Assembly (NCBI GenBank): GCA_029237775.1
Contig: JAQZBR010000002.1
Location: 186,001-250,000, forward strand
Reading direction: 5' to 3'
DNA length: 64,000 bases
DNA from: Bacteroidota bacterium
Lineage (GTDB): Bacteria; Bacteroidota; Bacteroidia; 2-12-FULL-35-15
Positions 1-9,179 of this stretch are shown here, piece after piece (positions within the stretch are counted from its first letter, which is position 1; every line of letters begins with the position of its first letter). The notes below the pieces were generated by a model. That model saw only the letters and a program-made list of their open reading frames with translations, was not told the origin of the DNA and searched no databases. A program made the translations under genes and the position numbers.

Positions 1-1
1 G

Positions 2-505
2 CTTACACTTACAGGAAACTTAGGTGATGTAATGAAGGAATCTGCAGTTATCGCGCTGGAATATTTGAAATCACACAGCTCAATGCTCGGTTTAAAGCAG
101 GAGGTGTTTGACCAATGGAATGTACATATTCACGTTCCTGAAGGAGCAACTCCGAAGGACGGACCGAGTGCAGGAATCACAATGCTTACAGCCCTTGCTT
201 CGGCATTTACGCAACGTAAAGTGAAGACTCATCTGGCAATGACAGGAGAGATCACACTTCGCGGCAGAGTGTTACCTGTTGGAGGAATAAAGGAAAAGAT
301 CCTTGCAGCAAAACGTGCAGGCATAAAAGAGATCATATTAAGCGTTGATAACAAAAAAGATATTCTTGAGATCAAAGCGGATTATCTCAAAGGTTTGAAA
401 TTCACTTATGTGGAGAAAATGATCGATGTTGTGAAGCAGGCACTTCTAAAAGAAAAAGTGGAAAATCCTTTAGATCTGAGTGTAAGGGAAGAGAAGGGGA
501 AGTAA
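2..505 (+). CDS. lon: ATP-dependent Lon protease, C-terminal part (5' truncated by window edge)
   Basis: The last 167 codons of Lon, an ATP-dependent cytoplasmic serine protease that removes misfolded and regulatory proteins. The reading frame is open from base 2, before the first internal ATG at 32, so the gene begins outside the window. The proteolytic domain is complete at its end: the catalytic Ser sits in DGPSAG and the catalytic Lys in [14 protein letters not shown], the normal Ser-Lys dyad spacing. The acidic/lysine-rich tail ([11 protein letters not shown]) is typical of Bacteroidota Lon. porQ and cmk follow on the same strand, separated by a structured repeat. I am sure of the family. 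Confidence 0.97.
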   Translation, partial: LTLTGNLGDVMKESAVIALEYLKSHSSMLGLKQEVFDQWNVHIHVPEGATPKDGPSAGITMLTALASAFTQRKVKTHLAMTGEITLRGRVLPVGGIKEKILAAKRAGIKEIILSVDNKKDILEIKADYLKGLKFTYVEKMIDVVKQALLKEKVENPLDLSVREEKGK

Positions 506-548
506 GTTCATCTGCTTCAATCAGATTTTTATATTTGGTTATATTCCT

Positions 549-661
549 ATTACGGAGACGCGGGTGGGCCTTCAAAGCATACGATGCCGCGTGGCACGTG
601 CGAGATATATTATGCTTTCTTGAATTTTTGTTTCTTTTGTTTCAAGACAAAAGAAAAGAAA
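549..661 (-). repeat. Structured intergenic element, copy A (short form)
   Basis: One of five copies of an element described under findings. Read on the minus strand it has an AT-rich 7-bp hairpin with a 6-base loop (arms 647-653 and 634-640, read here on the plus strand), a purine-rich linker, then a second pair of arms (TATGCTTT at 611-618 and AAAGCATA at 574-581) flanking a CGGCATCG-like motif, and it ends in GCGTCTCCG. It fills the gap between lon and porQ. A 63-codon open frame over it is only the repeat being read through. Confidence 0.75.
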
Positions 662-715
662 AGAAAATAAGTGTAATAATTCTTCCCTTTCCCCGTTATC
701 GCCCCGTATATTTTT

Positions 716-723
716 TAACTTTG
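716..723 (+). promoter_or_regulatory. Bacteroidota -7 box (TAACTTTG) of porQ
   Basis: Exact match to TAnnTTTG, the -7 element of the Bacteroidota primary sigma factor. Only five bases separate it from the porQ ATG at 729, so transcription would start at or very near the start codon. No clear -33 TTG is visible upstream. Confidence 0.55.
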
Positions 724-728
724 TAAGG

Positions 729-1805
729 ATGAATGTAAAAAAGTTACTTCTTCTTTTTCCTTCTTTATTTCTCGCTTATGCGGGCAACGCCCAGATGGGC
801 GGCAACAATACATACGAATTTCTGAATCTCCCAATATCCGCAAGGGTTAGCGCCCTCGGTGGAAATTTACTTACCGCGCGGGACGGTGACCTGAATGTTG
901 CGCTGGTGAATCCTTCATTGCTTACCGATTCAATGGATAATAATCTCGCCCTCAGCTACATCAACTATTTTTCTGATGTTAATTATGGTTATGTTGCTTA
1001 CGCGAAAAAATTTAAGAAGCTTGGAGTCTTCAGTGCTGGATTACAATACCTCGATTATGGAAAATTTATCCGTGCTGATGAGATCGGAATCCAGGATGGG
1101 ACTTTTTCAGCGAATGAAATGAGCTTCAATATCAGTTATGCTCATTCGATTCTGGATACCAACTTTACTGTAGGCGCAACTTTAAAAACTATTTATTCAC
1201 ATCTTGAATCATACACTTCTTACGGTTCAGCCCTTGACCTCGGTGCCACGTATATATATCCGAAGCGCGGATTAACAGCAGCAGTTGTGATCAAAAATGC
1301 CGGCAGGCAATGGAAAGCCTATGCTGATGTGAATGAGAAACTTCCGTTCGAAATTCAGGCGGGTGTTTCAATGAAGCCGAAGCACGTTCCTTTCAGATTA
1401 TCACTTGTATATGAAAATGTGGAGAAGTGGGATCTCACTTACATCGATCCGGCAAATCCGCCACTCACTGAAGATCCGCTGACCGGTGAACCCATCAAGC
1501 AGAAAAAATATAAGGTTCAGGGTGACAAGCTTATGAGGCATTTGGTGATCGGTGGGGAATTCATTATTACAAAGAACTTTTTCCTTCGGGCAGGTTATAA
1601 TTATCAGCATCGTAAAGAGTTAAAGGTTGATTATAAGCGTGGAATGACTGGCTTTTCATTTGGCTTCGGTTTCCGGGTCTATAAGTTCCATTTCAGCTAT
1701 GCGCGCGCATCTTACCATTTGGCAGGCGCATCAAATAATTTCTCGCTGAGCTTCGACCTTAACAGTTTCGCCAAGAAGAAATTTACCTCTCCCGCAAATC
1801 CGTAA
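729..1805 (+). CDS. porQ: Type IX secretion system protein PorQ
   Basis: A 358-residue outer-membrane barrel protein of the T9SS. In Porphyromonas PorQ belongs to the PorQ-PorU-PorV-PorZ attachment complex, which removes the C-terminal sorting signal of cargo and anchors it to the surface (family knowledge). A signal peptide (residues 1-21, ending AGNAQ) is followed at once by the family signature region YEFLNLPISARVSALGG. The rest alternates short aromatic strands as in a beta-barrel. It lies between lon and cmk; porQ next to cmk is a layout I recall from other Bacteroidota. The start is set by the signal peptide. T9SS cargo and a PorP/SprF protein are encoded nearby. Confidence 0.9.
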   Translation: MNVKKLLLLFPSLFLAYAGNAQMGGNNTYEFLNLPISARVSALGGNLLTARDGDLNVALVNPSLLTDSMDNNLALSYINYFSDVNYGYVAYAKKFKKLGVFSAGLQYLDYGKFIRADEIGIQDGTFSANEMSFNISYAHSILDTNFTVGATLKTIYSHLESYTSYGSALDLGATYIYPKRGLTAAVVIKNAGRQWKAYADVNEKLPFEIQAGVSMKPKHVPFRLSLVYENVEKWDLTYIDPANPPLTEDPLTGEPIKQKKYKVQGDKLMRHLVIGGEFIITKNFFLRAGYNYQHRKELKVDYKRGMTGFSFGFGFRVYKFHFSYARASYHLAGASNNFSLSFDLNSFAKKKFTSPANP

Positions 1806-1929
1806 TTCAGTTTTTTTACAAGAGAATTAATCTGTTGAATAATATCTGTTCAGGTTAATAAACCATTGCCTTTTCCTTCGGAATTCATAAAAATATTGTC
1901 TAATATTGTACATCACCTAAAGACTCATT

Positions 1930-2625
1930 ATGTCGAAGATCACCATTGCCATAGACGGATATTCATCGTGCGGAAAAAGCACGCTGGCTAAGTCTTTGGC
2001 GGCAAAGCTCGGCTATGCGTATGTGGATTCAGGTGCAATGTACAGAAGCGTTACCCTTCATGCTCTTCGCCAGGGGATCATCAAGGATCATGGTTTTATT
2101 GCAGAGCAGATCGTAAGGATCCTTCCTGAAATAAATCTCACTTTCAAATTTAATCCGGCTACAAGCTCTTCTGAAACTTTTTTAAACGGTGAGAATGTGG
2201 AGAAGGAGCTGAGGCACATGATCGTTTCTGAGAATGTAAGCAAGGTAAGCGCCATCCATGAGGTGCGTGTGAAGATGATCGCAATACAGCGTGAGCTTGG
2301 TAAAAACAAGGGAATTGTTATGGACGGAAGAGACATCGGGACGAATGTATTCCCGTATGCCGAATTAAAACTGTTCATGACAGCTGACCCGGATATTCGC
2401 ACGCAACGCAGATATGATGAAATGATCGCAAAAGGCCAGCACCCAACATTTCTTGATGTGAAAAAAAATCTCCTCGACAGGGATTACGAAGATACACACC
2501 GTAAAGAAAATCCATTGACTCAGGCAGAAGATGCCATTGTACTTGATAATTCCGACCTGAGCCGCGAACAGCAACTTGATTACGTGCTCAAACTTATCAC
2601 TGATCTGACACTCTCAGTTAATTAA
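1930..2625 (+). CDS. cmk: (d)CMP kinase
   Basis: Cytidylate kinase, 231 residues, phosphorylating CMP and dCMP with ATP in pyrimidine nucleotide metabolism. The P-loop is GYSSCGKST at residues 9-17, followed by the substrate-binding stretch YVDSGAMYRSVT. VMDGRDIGTNVFPYAELKLFMTA and a lid with RRYDEM and RDYEDTHRKENPL are standard family landmarks. Length is normal. A near-consensus promoter box (TAATATTG, one mismatch to TAnnTTTG) lies at 1901-1908, so it may be transcribed separately from porQ. Confidence 0.96.
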   Translation: MSKITIAIDGYSSCGKSTLAKSLAAKLGYAYVDSGAMYRSVTLHALRQGIIKDHGFIAEQIVRILPEINLTFKFNPATSSSETFLNGENVEKELRHMIVSENVSKVSAIHEVRVKMIAIQRELGKNKGIVMDGRDIGTNVFPYAELKLFMTADPDIRTQRRYDEMIAKGQHPTFLDVKKNLLDRDYEDTHRKENPLTQAEDAIVLDNSDLSREQQLDYVLKLITDLTLSVN

Positions 2626-2746
2626 CTTTCCTGCTTATTTTTGATAATTTACCGGTATTGATTAAAATGCCTTTAAAGTTTGATTGTTTGCAATCTAATT
2701 TTAAATTTGAATACTTTTAATTGAACATTCCACAATCCAATTTTTT

Positions 2747-5700
2747 ATGAGAAAAATAAATCAGAGTAAGCTGATGTTATTGAGCAGAGTTCTCTTTGCT
2801 TTTTGTTCAGCTTTATTCATCTCTTCTGATGCGATCGGACAAACATTCTATACAGAAACATTTGACGGAACTGTTTGCGCTGCATCCTCGAACTGCGACC
2901 CAAGCCTTGTTGGCTGGACAGTAACTTCAGTTGGCGCTGAGGGTGCTTCTGCAAATAAATGGTTTGTAAGCTGTCAGGAAAACGGGAATGCTGCCGGAGC
3001 CTGCGGAACAGGTTGCGGGAGTGACCAGTCGCTTCATCTCGGATCAATAACCGCGGCTTTTATTTGTCCTTCAGGAGATTGTGGAGCCTCATACAATGCT
3101 TCCGGGGCTGCCAATGTAACAGATAAACGCGCTGAGTCGCCTGTGATCAACTGTACTGGAAAGACAGGCATTACGCTGGCTTTTAATTACATCGGCAAAG
3201 GACAGAGCTGCACCACTGATTTTACTGATTTACAATACAGCAGTAATGGAGGAACAACATGGAATAACCTGCAAGCCTGTATGGTAAGTGCCACTTGTGG
3301 GGGCGGACAAGGATTGTGGACTGCATTTTCAATTGTTCTGCCTGCTGCGTGCGATAATAACCCAAATGTTAAATTAGGTTTTCGCTGGAAGAATAATGGT
3401 GATGGATCTGGCTCTGACCCGTCATTTGCTGTGGATGATATCACTTTGTCAGTAGTAACTGCCGTCAATACGATAACTACAGGGTTGATTACGGGGAGTC
3501 CATTCTGTGCCTGCAGTTCTGTTAGTATACCTTTTACAAGCACAGGAACATTCACTGCCGGTAATATTTATACAGCAGAATTATCAGATGCAAGCGGAAG
3601 TTTTACCGCCCCGGTTAGTATTGGAACACTTGCAAGCACTGCAAACTCGGGAACGATAACAGCAACGATACCATGCTCGGCTGTTACTGGAAGCAATTAT
3701 CGCATCAGAGTGATCAGTTCAGCTCCGGCAACTACAGGAACCGACAATGGGGTGAACATCACTATCAATGCGCCTGCTGTTGCAACATTCAGTTATACCG
3801 GAACACCATATTGTTCAAACGGTACAGACCCTTCACCAACTTTCAGTGGAGGAGGAGTAGCAGGAACTTTTTCTTCCACCACGGGTCTAGTGTTTGTCAG
3901 CGCATCTACCGGACAAGTTGATCTTTCAGCCAGTACGGCAGGAACGTATACAATTACTAACACAATTCCCGCATCAGGCGGTTGTGCTGCCGTTACAGCA
4001 ACTTCCTCCATAACGATCAATCCTGAGCAAAGCTCTGCTTTTAGCTATTCCGGAAGCACCTTTTGTCAAACTGGAACTGATCCAATGCCAACAATTACTG
4101 GTGTGTCCGGTGGTGCCTTTTCTGCAAGTCCGGGCGGCTTAGTATTTACCAGCACGACTACCGGTGAGATAGATCTTTCTGCAAGCGCATTGAATACGTA
4201 TACGATCACCTATACATCACCATCACCTTGCTCAAGCACATCTACAACAAGCGTTACAATAACTAACGCACCTGTTGCAACCTTCAGTTATACGGCATCT
4301 CCGTATTGTCAGAATGCAACAGACCCGTCCCCGGTTTTCAGCGGTGGAGGAGTGGCTGGTAGTTTTTCTTCCACAGCCGGGCTTGTATTTGTCAATGCTT
4401 CTACGGGAGAAGTTGATCTATCAGCCAGCACTGCGGGAACATACACCGTTACTAACACGATTCCCGCATCAGGCGGTTGTCCTGCAGTTACAGCAACTGC
4501 ATCCATAACTATCAATGCCGTGCAAAGCTCTGCTTTCAGTTATTCCGGAAGCACATTTTGCCAATCCGGAACCGATCCGATACCAACAATTACAGGAGTG
4601 TCCGGAGGTACTTTTTCTGCAAGTCCGGGCGGCTTAGTATTCACCAGCACAACTACAGGTGAGATCGATCTTTCTGCAAGTGCTTTGAATTCATACATTA
4701 TCACGTACACATCTCCCGCCCCATGCTCCTCGTCATCTATTGCAAATGTTACAATAACTAATGCACCTGTAGCCACATTTAGTTATCCCCCGGGACAATT
4801 CTGTGCGGAAGATCCGGATCCTTTCCCGACATACAGTGGTGGAGGAAGCGCGGGTACATTCAGCTCTTCAGCGGGCTTGGTTTTCATAAGCACATCTACG
4901 GGTCAAATAGATCTATCAGCCAGCACACCAGGAGCTTATACGGTAACGAACACAATACCGGCTTCAGGCAGTTGTCCCGCAGCTACTGCAACTTCGGGTA
5001 TTACAATTATTCCGAACGATGATCCTTCTTTTAGTTATTCAGGATTGACTTTTTGCCAGTCGGGAACTGTAACTCCGGTTATCAGTGGAACCCCGGGCGG
5101 AGCTTTTACTTCTACAGGACTTGTATTCATCAGCACAACTACAGGTGAAATTGATCTGGCATCCAGCGGTGTAGGAAGCTATTTTGTGACCTATTCAACG
5201 ACAGGGCTTTGTGCACGGGATTCAACAATTACCATTACGATTACTCCTACACCGGATGCAACATTTATGTATGCCGGTTCACCTTATTGTAAGAATGACC
5301 CTAACCCTTCACCGGTGTTTACTGGTACCGCAACAGCAGGTACATTTTCATCCACTGCCGGGCTTTCATTTGTCAGTACGTCAACAGGTGAGGTTAATCT
5401 TGCCGGAAGCACAGCCGGGACATATACAATAACCAACACTATCGCTGCTTCAGGGAACTGTCCGGCAGAGTCTGCAACATTTGATATCACAATCAACGAT
5501 GCTCCCACAACTGCGGTAACCTCAGCAACAATCTGCAACGGCCAATCAGCAACACTTAACGCTTCAGGTGCTAATTCATATTCATGGAATACGGGAGCAA
5601 CCTCAAGCAGCATTACTGTTTCTCCGACAACTTCAACCAGCTATACTGTAACCGGCTCTACCAACGGATGTACTGAAACTGCAGTCGCAAATGTGGTGGT

Positions 5701-6475
5701 AAACAATTGTAACGAGCCTGTAGCAGACTTTACAGGTGATCCGACAATCATGTGTGAAGCGGGATGTGTAAACTTTACTGACCTGAGCACGAATTCACCC
5801 ACAAGCTGGACCTGGTCATTCCCGGGTGCCAGCCCTGCAAGTTCAACAGCTCAGAACCCAACGGACATCTGCTATTCTGCGGATGGAAGTTATGATGTTA
5901 CTCTTATTGTCAGCAATGCAAGCGGTGCAGACACGCTTACAAAACCCGGATTCATTAATATCGGTTCACCTGTACAGGTTGAGATCACCGGCAATCTTTT
6001 GATCACTTCATGTGAATCCACGACCCTGACTGCAGTGCCATCGGATGGAACTTACGAGTGGGGCCCTTCAGGAACACTTTCTTCAAGCAGCGGTGCTAGT
6101 GTGACTGCAACGCCACCTGAAACTCAGGAATATTATGTGACCTACACGAGTCCGGATGGATGTACGGATTCTGACACAACCACCGTGGTTGTTGAAGATA
6201 TCAATACGTATTTCCTGCCTACCGGATTTACTCCAAACAATGACGGGATCAACGATGAGATCCACCTGCATGGAAGAGGTATTGATTATTTTACGCTGAG
6301 GATCTTCGACAGGATCGGAGAAAAAGTATTTCAAACCAGTGACCTTGAAAAAGGATGGAATGGAAAATATCTTGGCCTCCCAATGAATGACGGAGTTTTC
6401 GTGTATACACTTGATATCACTTTCTGTAACGGAGAAAAAGTGAAGCAGCACGGAGATATTACACTTGTTAAATAA
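2747..6475 (+). CDS. Large repeat-containing T9SS type B cargo (gliding motility-associated C-terminal domain)
   Basis: A 1242-residue secreted, adhesin-like protein. Signal peptide at about 1-32. Residues 33-240 form a jelly-roll/lectin-like domain with many cysteines (ETFDG start, FAVDDITLSV end). From about 342 to 920 there are seven Ig-like modules of about 80 residues alternating between two types, A-B-A-B-A-B-A. An Ig-like domain (920-990), a PKD domain (about 990-1080, WTWSFPGASP, GSYDVTLIVSN) and one more Ig-like domain follow. The end (1151-1242: PTGFTPNNDGINDEIHL, YFTLRIFDRIGEKVFQ, GVFVYTLD) is the CHU_C/type B sorting domain, which directs T9SS export. The PorP/SprF-like gene 24 bases downstream is the usual partner of type B cargo. 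The ligand is unknown. Confidence 0.9.
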   Translation: MRKINQSKLMLLSRVLFAFCSALFISSDAIGQTFYTETFDGTVCAASSNCDPSLVGWTVTSVGAEGASANKWFVSCQENGNAAGACGTGCGSDQSLHLGSITAAFICPSGDCGASYNASGAANVTDKRAESPVINCTGKTGITLAFNYIGKGQSCTTDFTDLQYSSNGGTTWNNLQACMVSATCGGGQGLWTAFSIVLPAACDNNPNVKLGFRWKNNGDGSGSDPSFAVDDITLSVVTAVNTITTGLITGSPFCACSSVSIPFTSTGTFTAGNIYTAELSDASGSFTAPVSIGTLASTANSGTITATIPCSAVTGSNYRIRVISSAPATTGTDNGVNITINAPAVATFSYTGTPYCSNGTDPSPTFSGGGVAGTFSSTTGLVFVSASTGQVDLSASTAGTYTITNTIPASGGCAAVTATSSITINPEQSSAFSYSGSTFCQTGTDPMPTITGVSGGAFSASPGGLVFTSTTTGEIDLSASALNTYTITYTSPSPCSSTSTTSVTITNAPVATFSYTASPYCQNATDPSPVFSGGGVAGSFSSTAGLVFVNASTGEVDLSASTAGTYTVTNTIPASGGCPAVTATASITINAVQSSAFSYSGSTFCQSGTDPIPTITGVSGGTFSASPGGLVFTSTTTGEIDLSASALNSYIITYTSPAPCSSSSIANVTITNAPVATFSYPPGQFCAEDPDPFPTYSGGGSAGTFSSSAGLVFISTSTGQIDLSASTPGAYTVTNTIPASGSCPAATATSGITIIPNDDPSFSYSGLTFCQSGTVTPVISGTPGGAFTSTGLVFISTTTGEIDLASSGVGSYFVTYSTTGLCARDSTITITITPTPDATFMYAGSPYCKNDPNPSPVFTGTATAGTFSSTAGLSFVSTSTGEVNLAGSTAGTYTITNTIAASGNCPAESATFDITINDAPTTAVTSATICNGQSATLNASGANSYSWNTGATSSSITVSPTTSTSYTVTGSTNGCTETAVANVVVNNCNEPVADFTGDPTIMCEAGCVNFTDLSTNSPTSWTWSFPGASPASSTAQNPTDICYSADGSYDVTLIVSNASGADTLTKPGFINIGSPVQVEITGNLLITSCESTTLTAVPSDGTYEWGPSGTLSSSSGASVTATPPETQEYYVTYTSPDGCTDSDTTTVVVEDINTYFLPTGFTPNNDGINDEIHLHGRGIDYFTLRIFDRIGEKVFQTSDLEKGWNGKYLGLPMNDGVFVYTLDITFCNGEKVKQHGDITLVK
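3772..5505 (+). repeat. Intragenic A/B module array in the 1242-residue cargo gene
   Basis: Seven copies of an about 240-base module. Type A starts near 3772, 4267, 4762 and 5254 (protein motif ATFSY...C...DPSP.FSGGG..G.FSS). Type B starts near 4024, 4516 and 5014 (SAFSYSGSTFCQ.GTDP). The A+B pair repeats every ~490 bases. Copies 1 and 2 of each type are very similar at DNA level, so recent duplication or gene conversion is likely; the later copies have diverged. Confidence 0.85.
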
Positions 6476-6499
6476 TCAGATCATAAAAGAAGATCGCTT

Positions 6500-7534
6500 A
6501 TGAAAAATATAAAATTAGTTGTCCTTTTACTTTTTGCAACAGCATTCAGTGCCAATGCTCAGGACCGGCATTATTCTCAATTTTACCTTGCACCTCTGAA
6601 TGCAAATCCCGGAAATGTAGGCGTGTTCAATGGAGACATTCGTGCTTATACTATGTACAGGATGCAATGGTTTACCGTTACTAACCCTTATAAAACATTT
6701 ACTATTGCGGTGGACGGTCCTATCTTTAAGAAGAGAATGCTCGGTGAAGATTATTTCGCGGCGGGACTGGAAATTACAACGGATAATGTCGGAAGCACAA
6801 ATTTCAAAACCAATACGTTCAATGGTTTGATCTCTTATACAAAATACATTGGCGGCAGACAGAAGCATGACATTACGTTAGGCTACGAGATCGGTTATGC
6901 GATCAAGAGTGTTGCCACTGGCGGACTCACATGGGACAGTCAATGGGACGGAACAAATTATAATCCGGGAGTTGGCGTTAATGAAGGTGGAGGAGGAGGA
7001 ACCGGTTATCTGGATATGTCCACAGGGATCGTCTGGAATTTTAAGACAACACATTTATTCAAAAGTGCCTTAGGATTTTCATTTCACCACTTCACCGCTC
7101 CTGCAAATTCAGTGTATGGCGGTCCCGAACGTCTGATTCCCAAGTTTGGTGTTCAATGGAACATGGCGTATAAGCTGAGCGAAACAAGCAATACAACTTT
7201 ATTGCCTAGCCTCATAGCTTATCAGCAAGGAACTTCGCTGCTTCTGAACGGAGGGTGCAATGTTAAATATGTATTGGAAGAACATTCACGCTATACGAAT
7301 AATCAGAATGATAAAGCATTTTATATTGGCGCATTCTATCGTTTCCGGGATGCAGCTTATGTCACTGTCCGTTATGATTATGACGGCTTTGTATTTTCCG
7401 GTGCGTACGATGTGAACATCTCCGGATTAACACCTGCAAGTAAGAGTATCGGTGGATTTGAATTTGCGATCCAATACAAGGCCTTCATCAATAAAAGCCT
7501 GAATGTGAAGAAATCGAGCGCGCGATTCCTGTAA
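6500..7534 (+). CDS. PorP/SprF family type IX secretion membrane protein
   Basis: A 344-residue outer-membrane barrel of the PorP/SprF family. Signal peptide 1-20 (ends FSANAQ), then the family start DRHYSQFYLAPLNANPGNVG, and an end of the form GGFEFAIQYKAF. In Flavobacterium johnsoniae SprF is needed for secretion of the adhesin SprB, and PorP/SprF-like proteins are usually paired with type B cargo (family knowledge). Here it starts 24 bases after the stop of the large type B cargo gene, so it is probably the dedicated partner or anchor of that protein. The Gly-rich loop (NEGGGGGTGYLD) near residue 160 is unusual. Confidence 0.88.
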   Translation: MKNIKLVVLLLFATAFSANAQDRHYSQFYLAPLNANPGNVGVFNGDIRAYTMYRMQWFTVTNPYKTFTIAVDGPIFKKRMLGEDYFAAGLEITTDNVGSTNFKTNTFNGLISYTKYIGGRQKHDITLGYEIGYAIKSVATGGLTWDSQWDGTNYNPGVGVNEGGGGGTGYLDMSTGIVWNFKTTHLFKSALGFSFHHFTAPANSVYGGPERLIPKFGVQWNMAYKLSETSNTTLLPSLIAYQQGTSLLLNGGCNVKYVLEEHSRYTNNQNDKAFYIGAFYRFRDAAYVTVRYDYDGFVFSGAYDVNISGLTPASKSIGGFEFAIQYKAFINKSLNVKKSSARFL

Positions 7535-7572
7535 GCTCATTTATGGCATAAACCTTTACCATTGTTCTGTAT

Positions 7573-8466
7573 ATGATCAGGTTCACCCGTATTACCGGTG
7601 CAATACTTTTGCTTTTTATTTTTGTCGCTGCCAGGAATGACAGTGACGAAAACACACGTCATTATAATTTGAATACTCCTTCATCCAGCACGGTGTTGCC
7701 CGACATATTGATGGAGGTTTCAGGACTGACTTATCTGGGCCCAAATACGATAGCATGTGTCCAGGATGAAAATGGTGTGATCTTTAATTACGATCTCCTG
7801 AAAAGTGAAATCAGCAAACAATACCGGTTTAATATTGACGGTGACTATGAAGGCATTACCAAAGTGGATAAAAATCTTTTTGTGCTCAGAAGTGATGGTG
7901 TATTATTTGAGATCTCTGATTACGATTCACCGAAAAGCCGGATGACCACATACACAACCGGTATCCCTGCGTTAAACAGTGAAGGGTTATGTTATGATAA
8001 AGATAATAACCGATTATTGATAGCGGTGAAAGGCAAGACCGCAAAAGGCCCTGAAAGTAAAGATAAGCGGGTGATCTATGGATTCGATCTTAAGACAAAA
8101 AAATTAAGTGCATCGCCCGTTTTTGATTTTGATGTACAGAAAATAAAGCAGTTTGCGATAGAGAACAAAATTAACCTTCCTATTAAGGTAAAAAAGCAGG
8201 GACAAATATCAGAACCGGTGTTACGTTTTGCAACTTCAGAGATCTGCATACATCCCATTTCAAAAAAACTGTATTTGCTTTCAGCAGCAGATCATCTTTT
8301 TATGATCTTCGATCTGAAAGGAAATCTGGAGCACATGGAGCCACTTGATCCGGTATTGTTCAACAAAGCAGAGGGACTTACTTTCGCGGAAAACGGTGAT
8401 ATGATGATCACGAACGAAGGGCAATATAAAAAGCCGACTTTATTGCTCTTTCGGTATACCAAATGA
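7573..8466 (+). CDS. SdiA-regulated domain protein (beta-propeller-like)
   Basis: A 297-residue protein resembling the SdiA-regulated family (PF06977). Typical parts are MEVSGLTYL near the start, DGDYEGITKVDKNLFVLRSDGVLFEI, and KAEGLTFAENGDMMITNEG near the end; these are repeated blades of a beta-propeller. An N-terminal hydrophobic segment (about 1-20) suggests export or membrane anchoring. The biochemical role of the family is not settled. It starts 38 bases after the PorP/SprF-like gene and may be cotranscribed. A hairpin follows the stop codon. Confidence 0.75.
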   Translation: MIRFTRITGAILLLFIFVAARNDSDENTRHYNLNTPSSSTVLPDILMEVSGLTYLGPNTIACVQDENGVIFNYDLLKSEISKQYRFNIDGDYEGITKVDKNLFVLRSDGVLFEISDYDSPKSRMTTYTTGIPALNSEGLCYDKDNNRLLIAVKGKTAKGPESKDKRVIYGFDLKTKKLSASPVFDFDVQKIKQFAIENKINLPIKVKKQGQISEPVLRFATSEICIHPISKKLYLLSAADHLFMIFDLKGNLEHMEPLDPVLFNKAEGLTFAENGDMMITNEGQYKKPTLLLFRYTK

Positions 8467-8482
8467 AAGGGGGGAGGACGTC

Positions 8483-8510
8483 ATCCCGTGCTACGACACG
8501 GGATCTTCTT
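8483..8510 (+). terminator. Terminator-like hairpin after the SdiA-regulated gene
   Basis: An 8-bp stem ATCCCGTG/CACGGGAT with a 6-base loop and a short T-rich tail (CTTCTTT). A nearly identical hairpin lies at 47039-47061, so this is also a dispersed palindrome and termination may be secondary. Confidence 0.5.
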
Positions 8511-8529
8511 TAGTGGTGGTATGTTATTT

Positions 8530-8553
8530 AAGTGCCCACGAGGAGACTCGAAT
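8530..8553 (-). other. tRNA 3'-end-like fragment (possible attachment-site remnant)
   Basis: On the minus strand this reads TTCGAGTC, then TCCTC, then GTGGGCAC: the T-loop, 3' T-stem and 3' acceptor strand of a tRNA, without the rest. It lies in a 330-base gap (8467-8796) that otherwise holds only the hairpin at 8483 and no ORF I can support. Such fragments are often left at the end of an integrated element. No integrase is nearby, so this is tentative. Confidence 0.3.
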
Positions 8554-8796
8554 TATCTAGTTGTTCGGCAGTAGAGTGTTTTGTTTTCGAAGCGTGTTTA
8601 GGCCGACCCTAAGATTTTTTCTTCCTTTGACCTATAAATGTTATACTTTAGCCGGAACCTTTCGTGAACTAATACTTAATAATTAATGCTTGATCAACAT
8701 TTAGTCGAAGGACTAAAAAACTGTAGTCCAGAAAACAGTATAATCACGGGGCGAAACAGAAAAGCCATATGAGTAGGAATAAATTACAAAAATAAA

Positions 8797-9177
8797 ATGG
8801 GATTATTTTCAGCAATTTTAGGTAACGCAGGTGCAGTTAGTCAAGAAGTACTTAACAAAGAATATGGACAGCTCTTATCAGAAGGGGAACAAATAGAATT
8901 AGGGTTCAAATTGATTCGTGATACATTCATCTTTACCACGAAACGTCTTATTCTAGTTGATAAACAAGGACTAACGGGCAGTAAAACTGAATACAAATCA
9001 ATTTCCTATAAAAGCATTTCGAGGTTTAGTGTTGAAACTGCGGGTACTTTTGACTTGGATGCAGAATTAAAAATCTGGGTGTCAAGTGAATTGCAACCCA
9101 GTATTAAAAAGCAATTCAACAAGTCTGTGAATGTTTATGATGTTCAGCGAGTATTAGCACATCATGTTTTAAAATAA
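8797..9177 (+). CDS. PH domain-containing protein
   Basis: A 126-residue cytoplasmic protein matching the bacterial pleckstrin-homology type (bPH_1, PF08000). Recognisable parts are LSEGEQIELGFKLIRDTFIFTTKRLILVDKQGLTG, YKSISYKSISRFSVE and the strand LKIWVSS, followed by a C-terminal helix ending LAHHVL. No signal peptide. Bacterial PH-domain proteins of this size are common but their role is mostly unknown. It lies downstream of the tRNA-like fragment and stops three bases before the end of the convergent gene at 9180-9752, with no room for a terminator. Confidence 0.8.
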   Translation: MGLFSAILGNAGAVSQEVLNKEYGQLLSEGEQIELGFKLIRDTFIFTTKRLILVDKQGLTGSKTEYKSISYKSISRFSVETAGTFDLDAELKIWVSSELQPSIKKQFNKSVNVYDVQRVLAHHVLK

Positions 9178-9179
9178 CA

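Noticed and set aside
535-726. A 63-codon open frame
   Set aside because: It translates structured element copy A and overlaps the porQ promoter; no protein-like character.
3772-5505. CRISPR-like repeats
   Set aside because: The repeats are long, in frame and encode Ig-like protein modules. No short direct repeats with unique spacers are present anywhere in the window.
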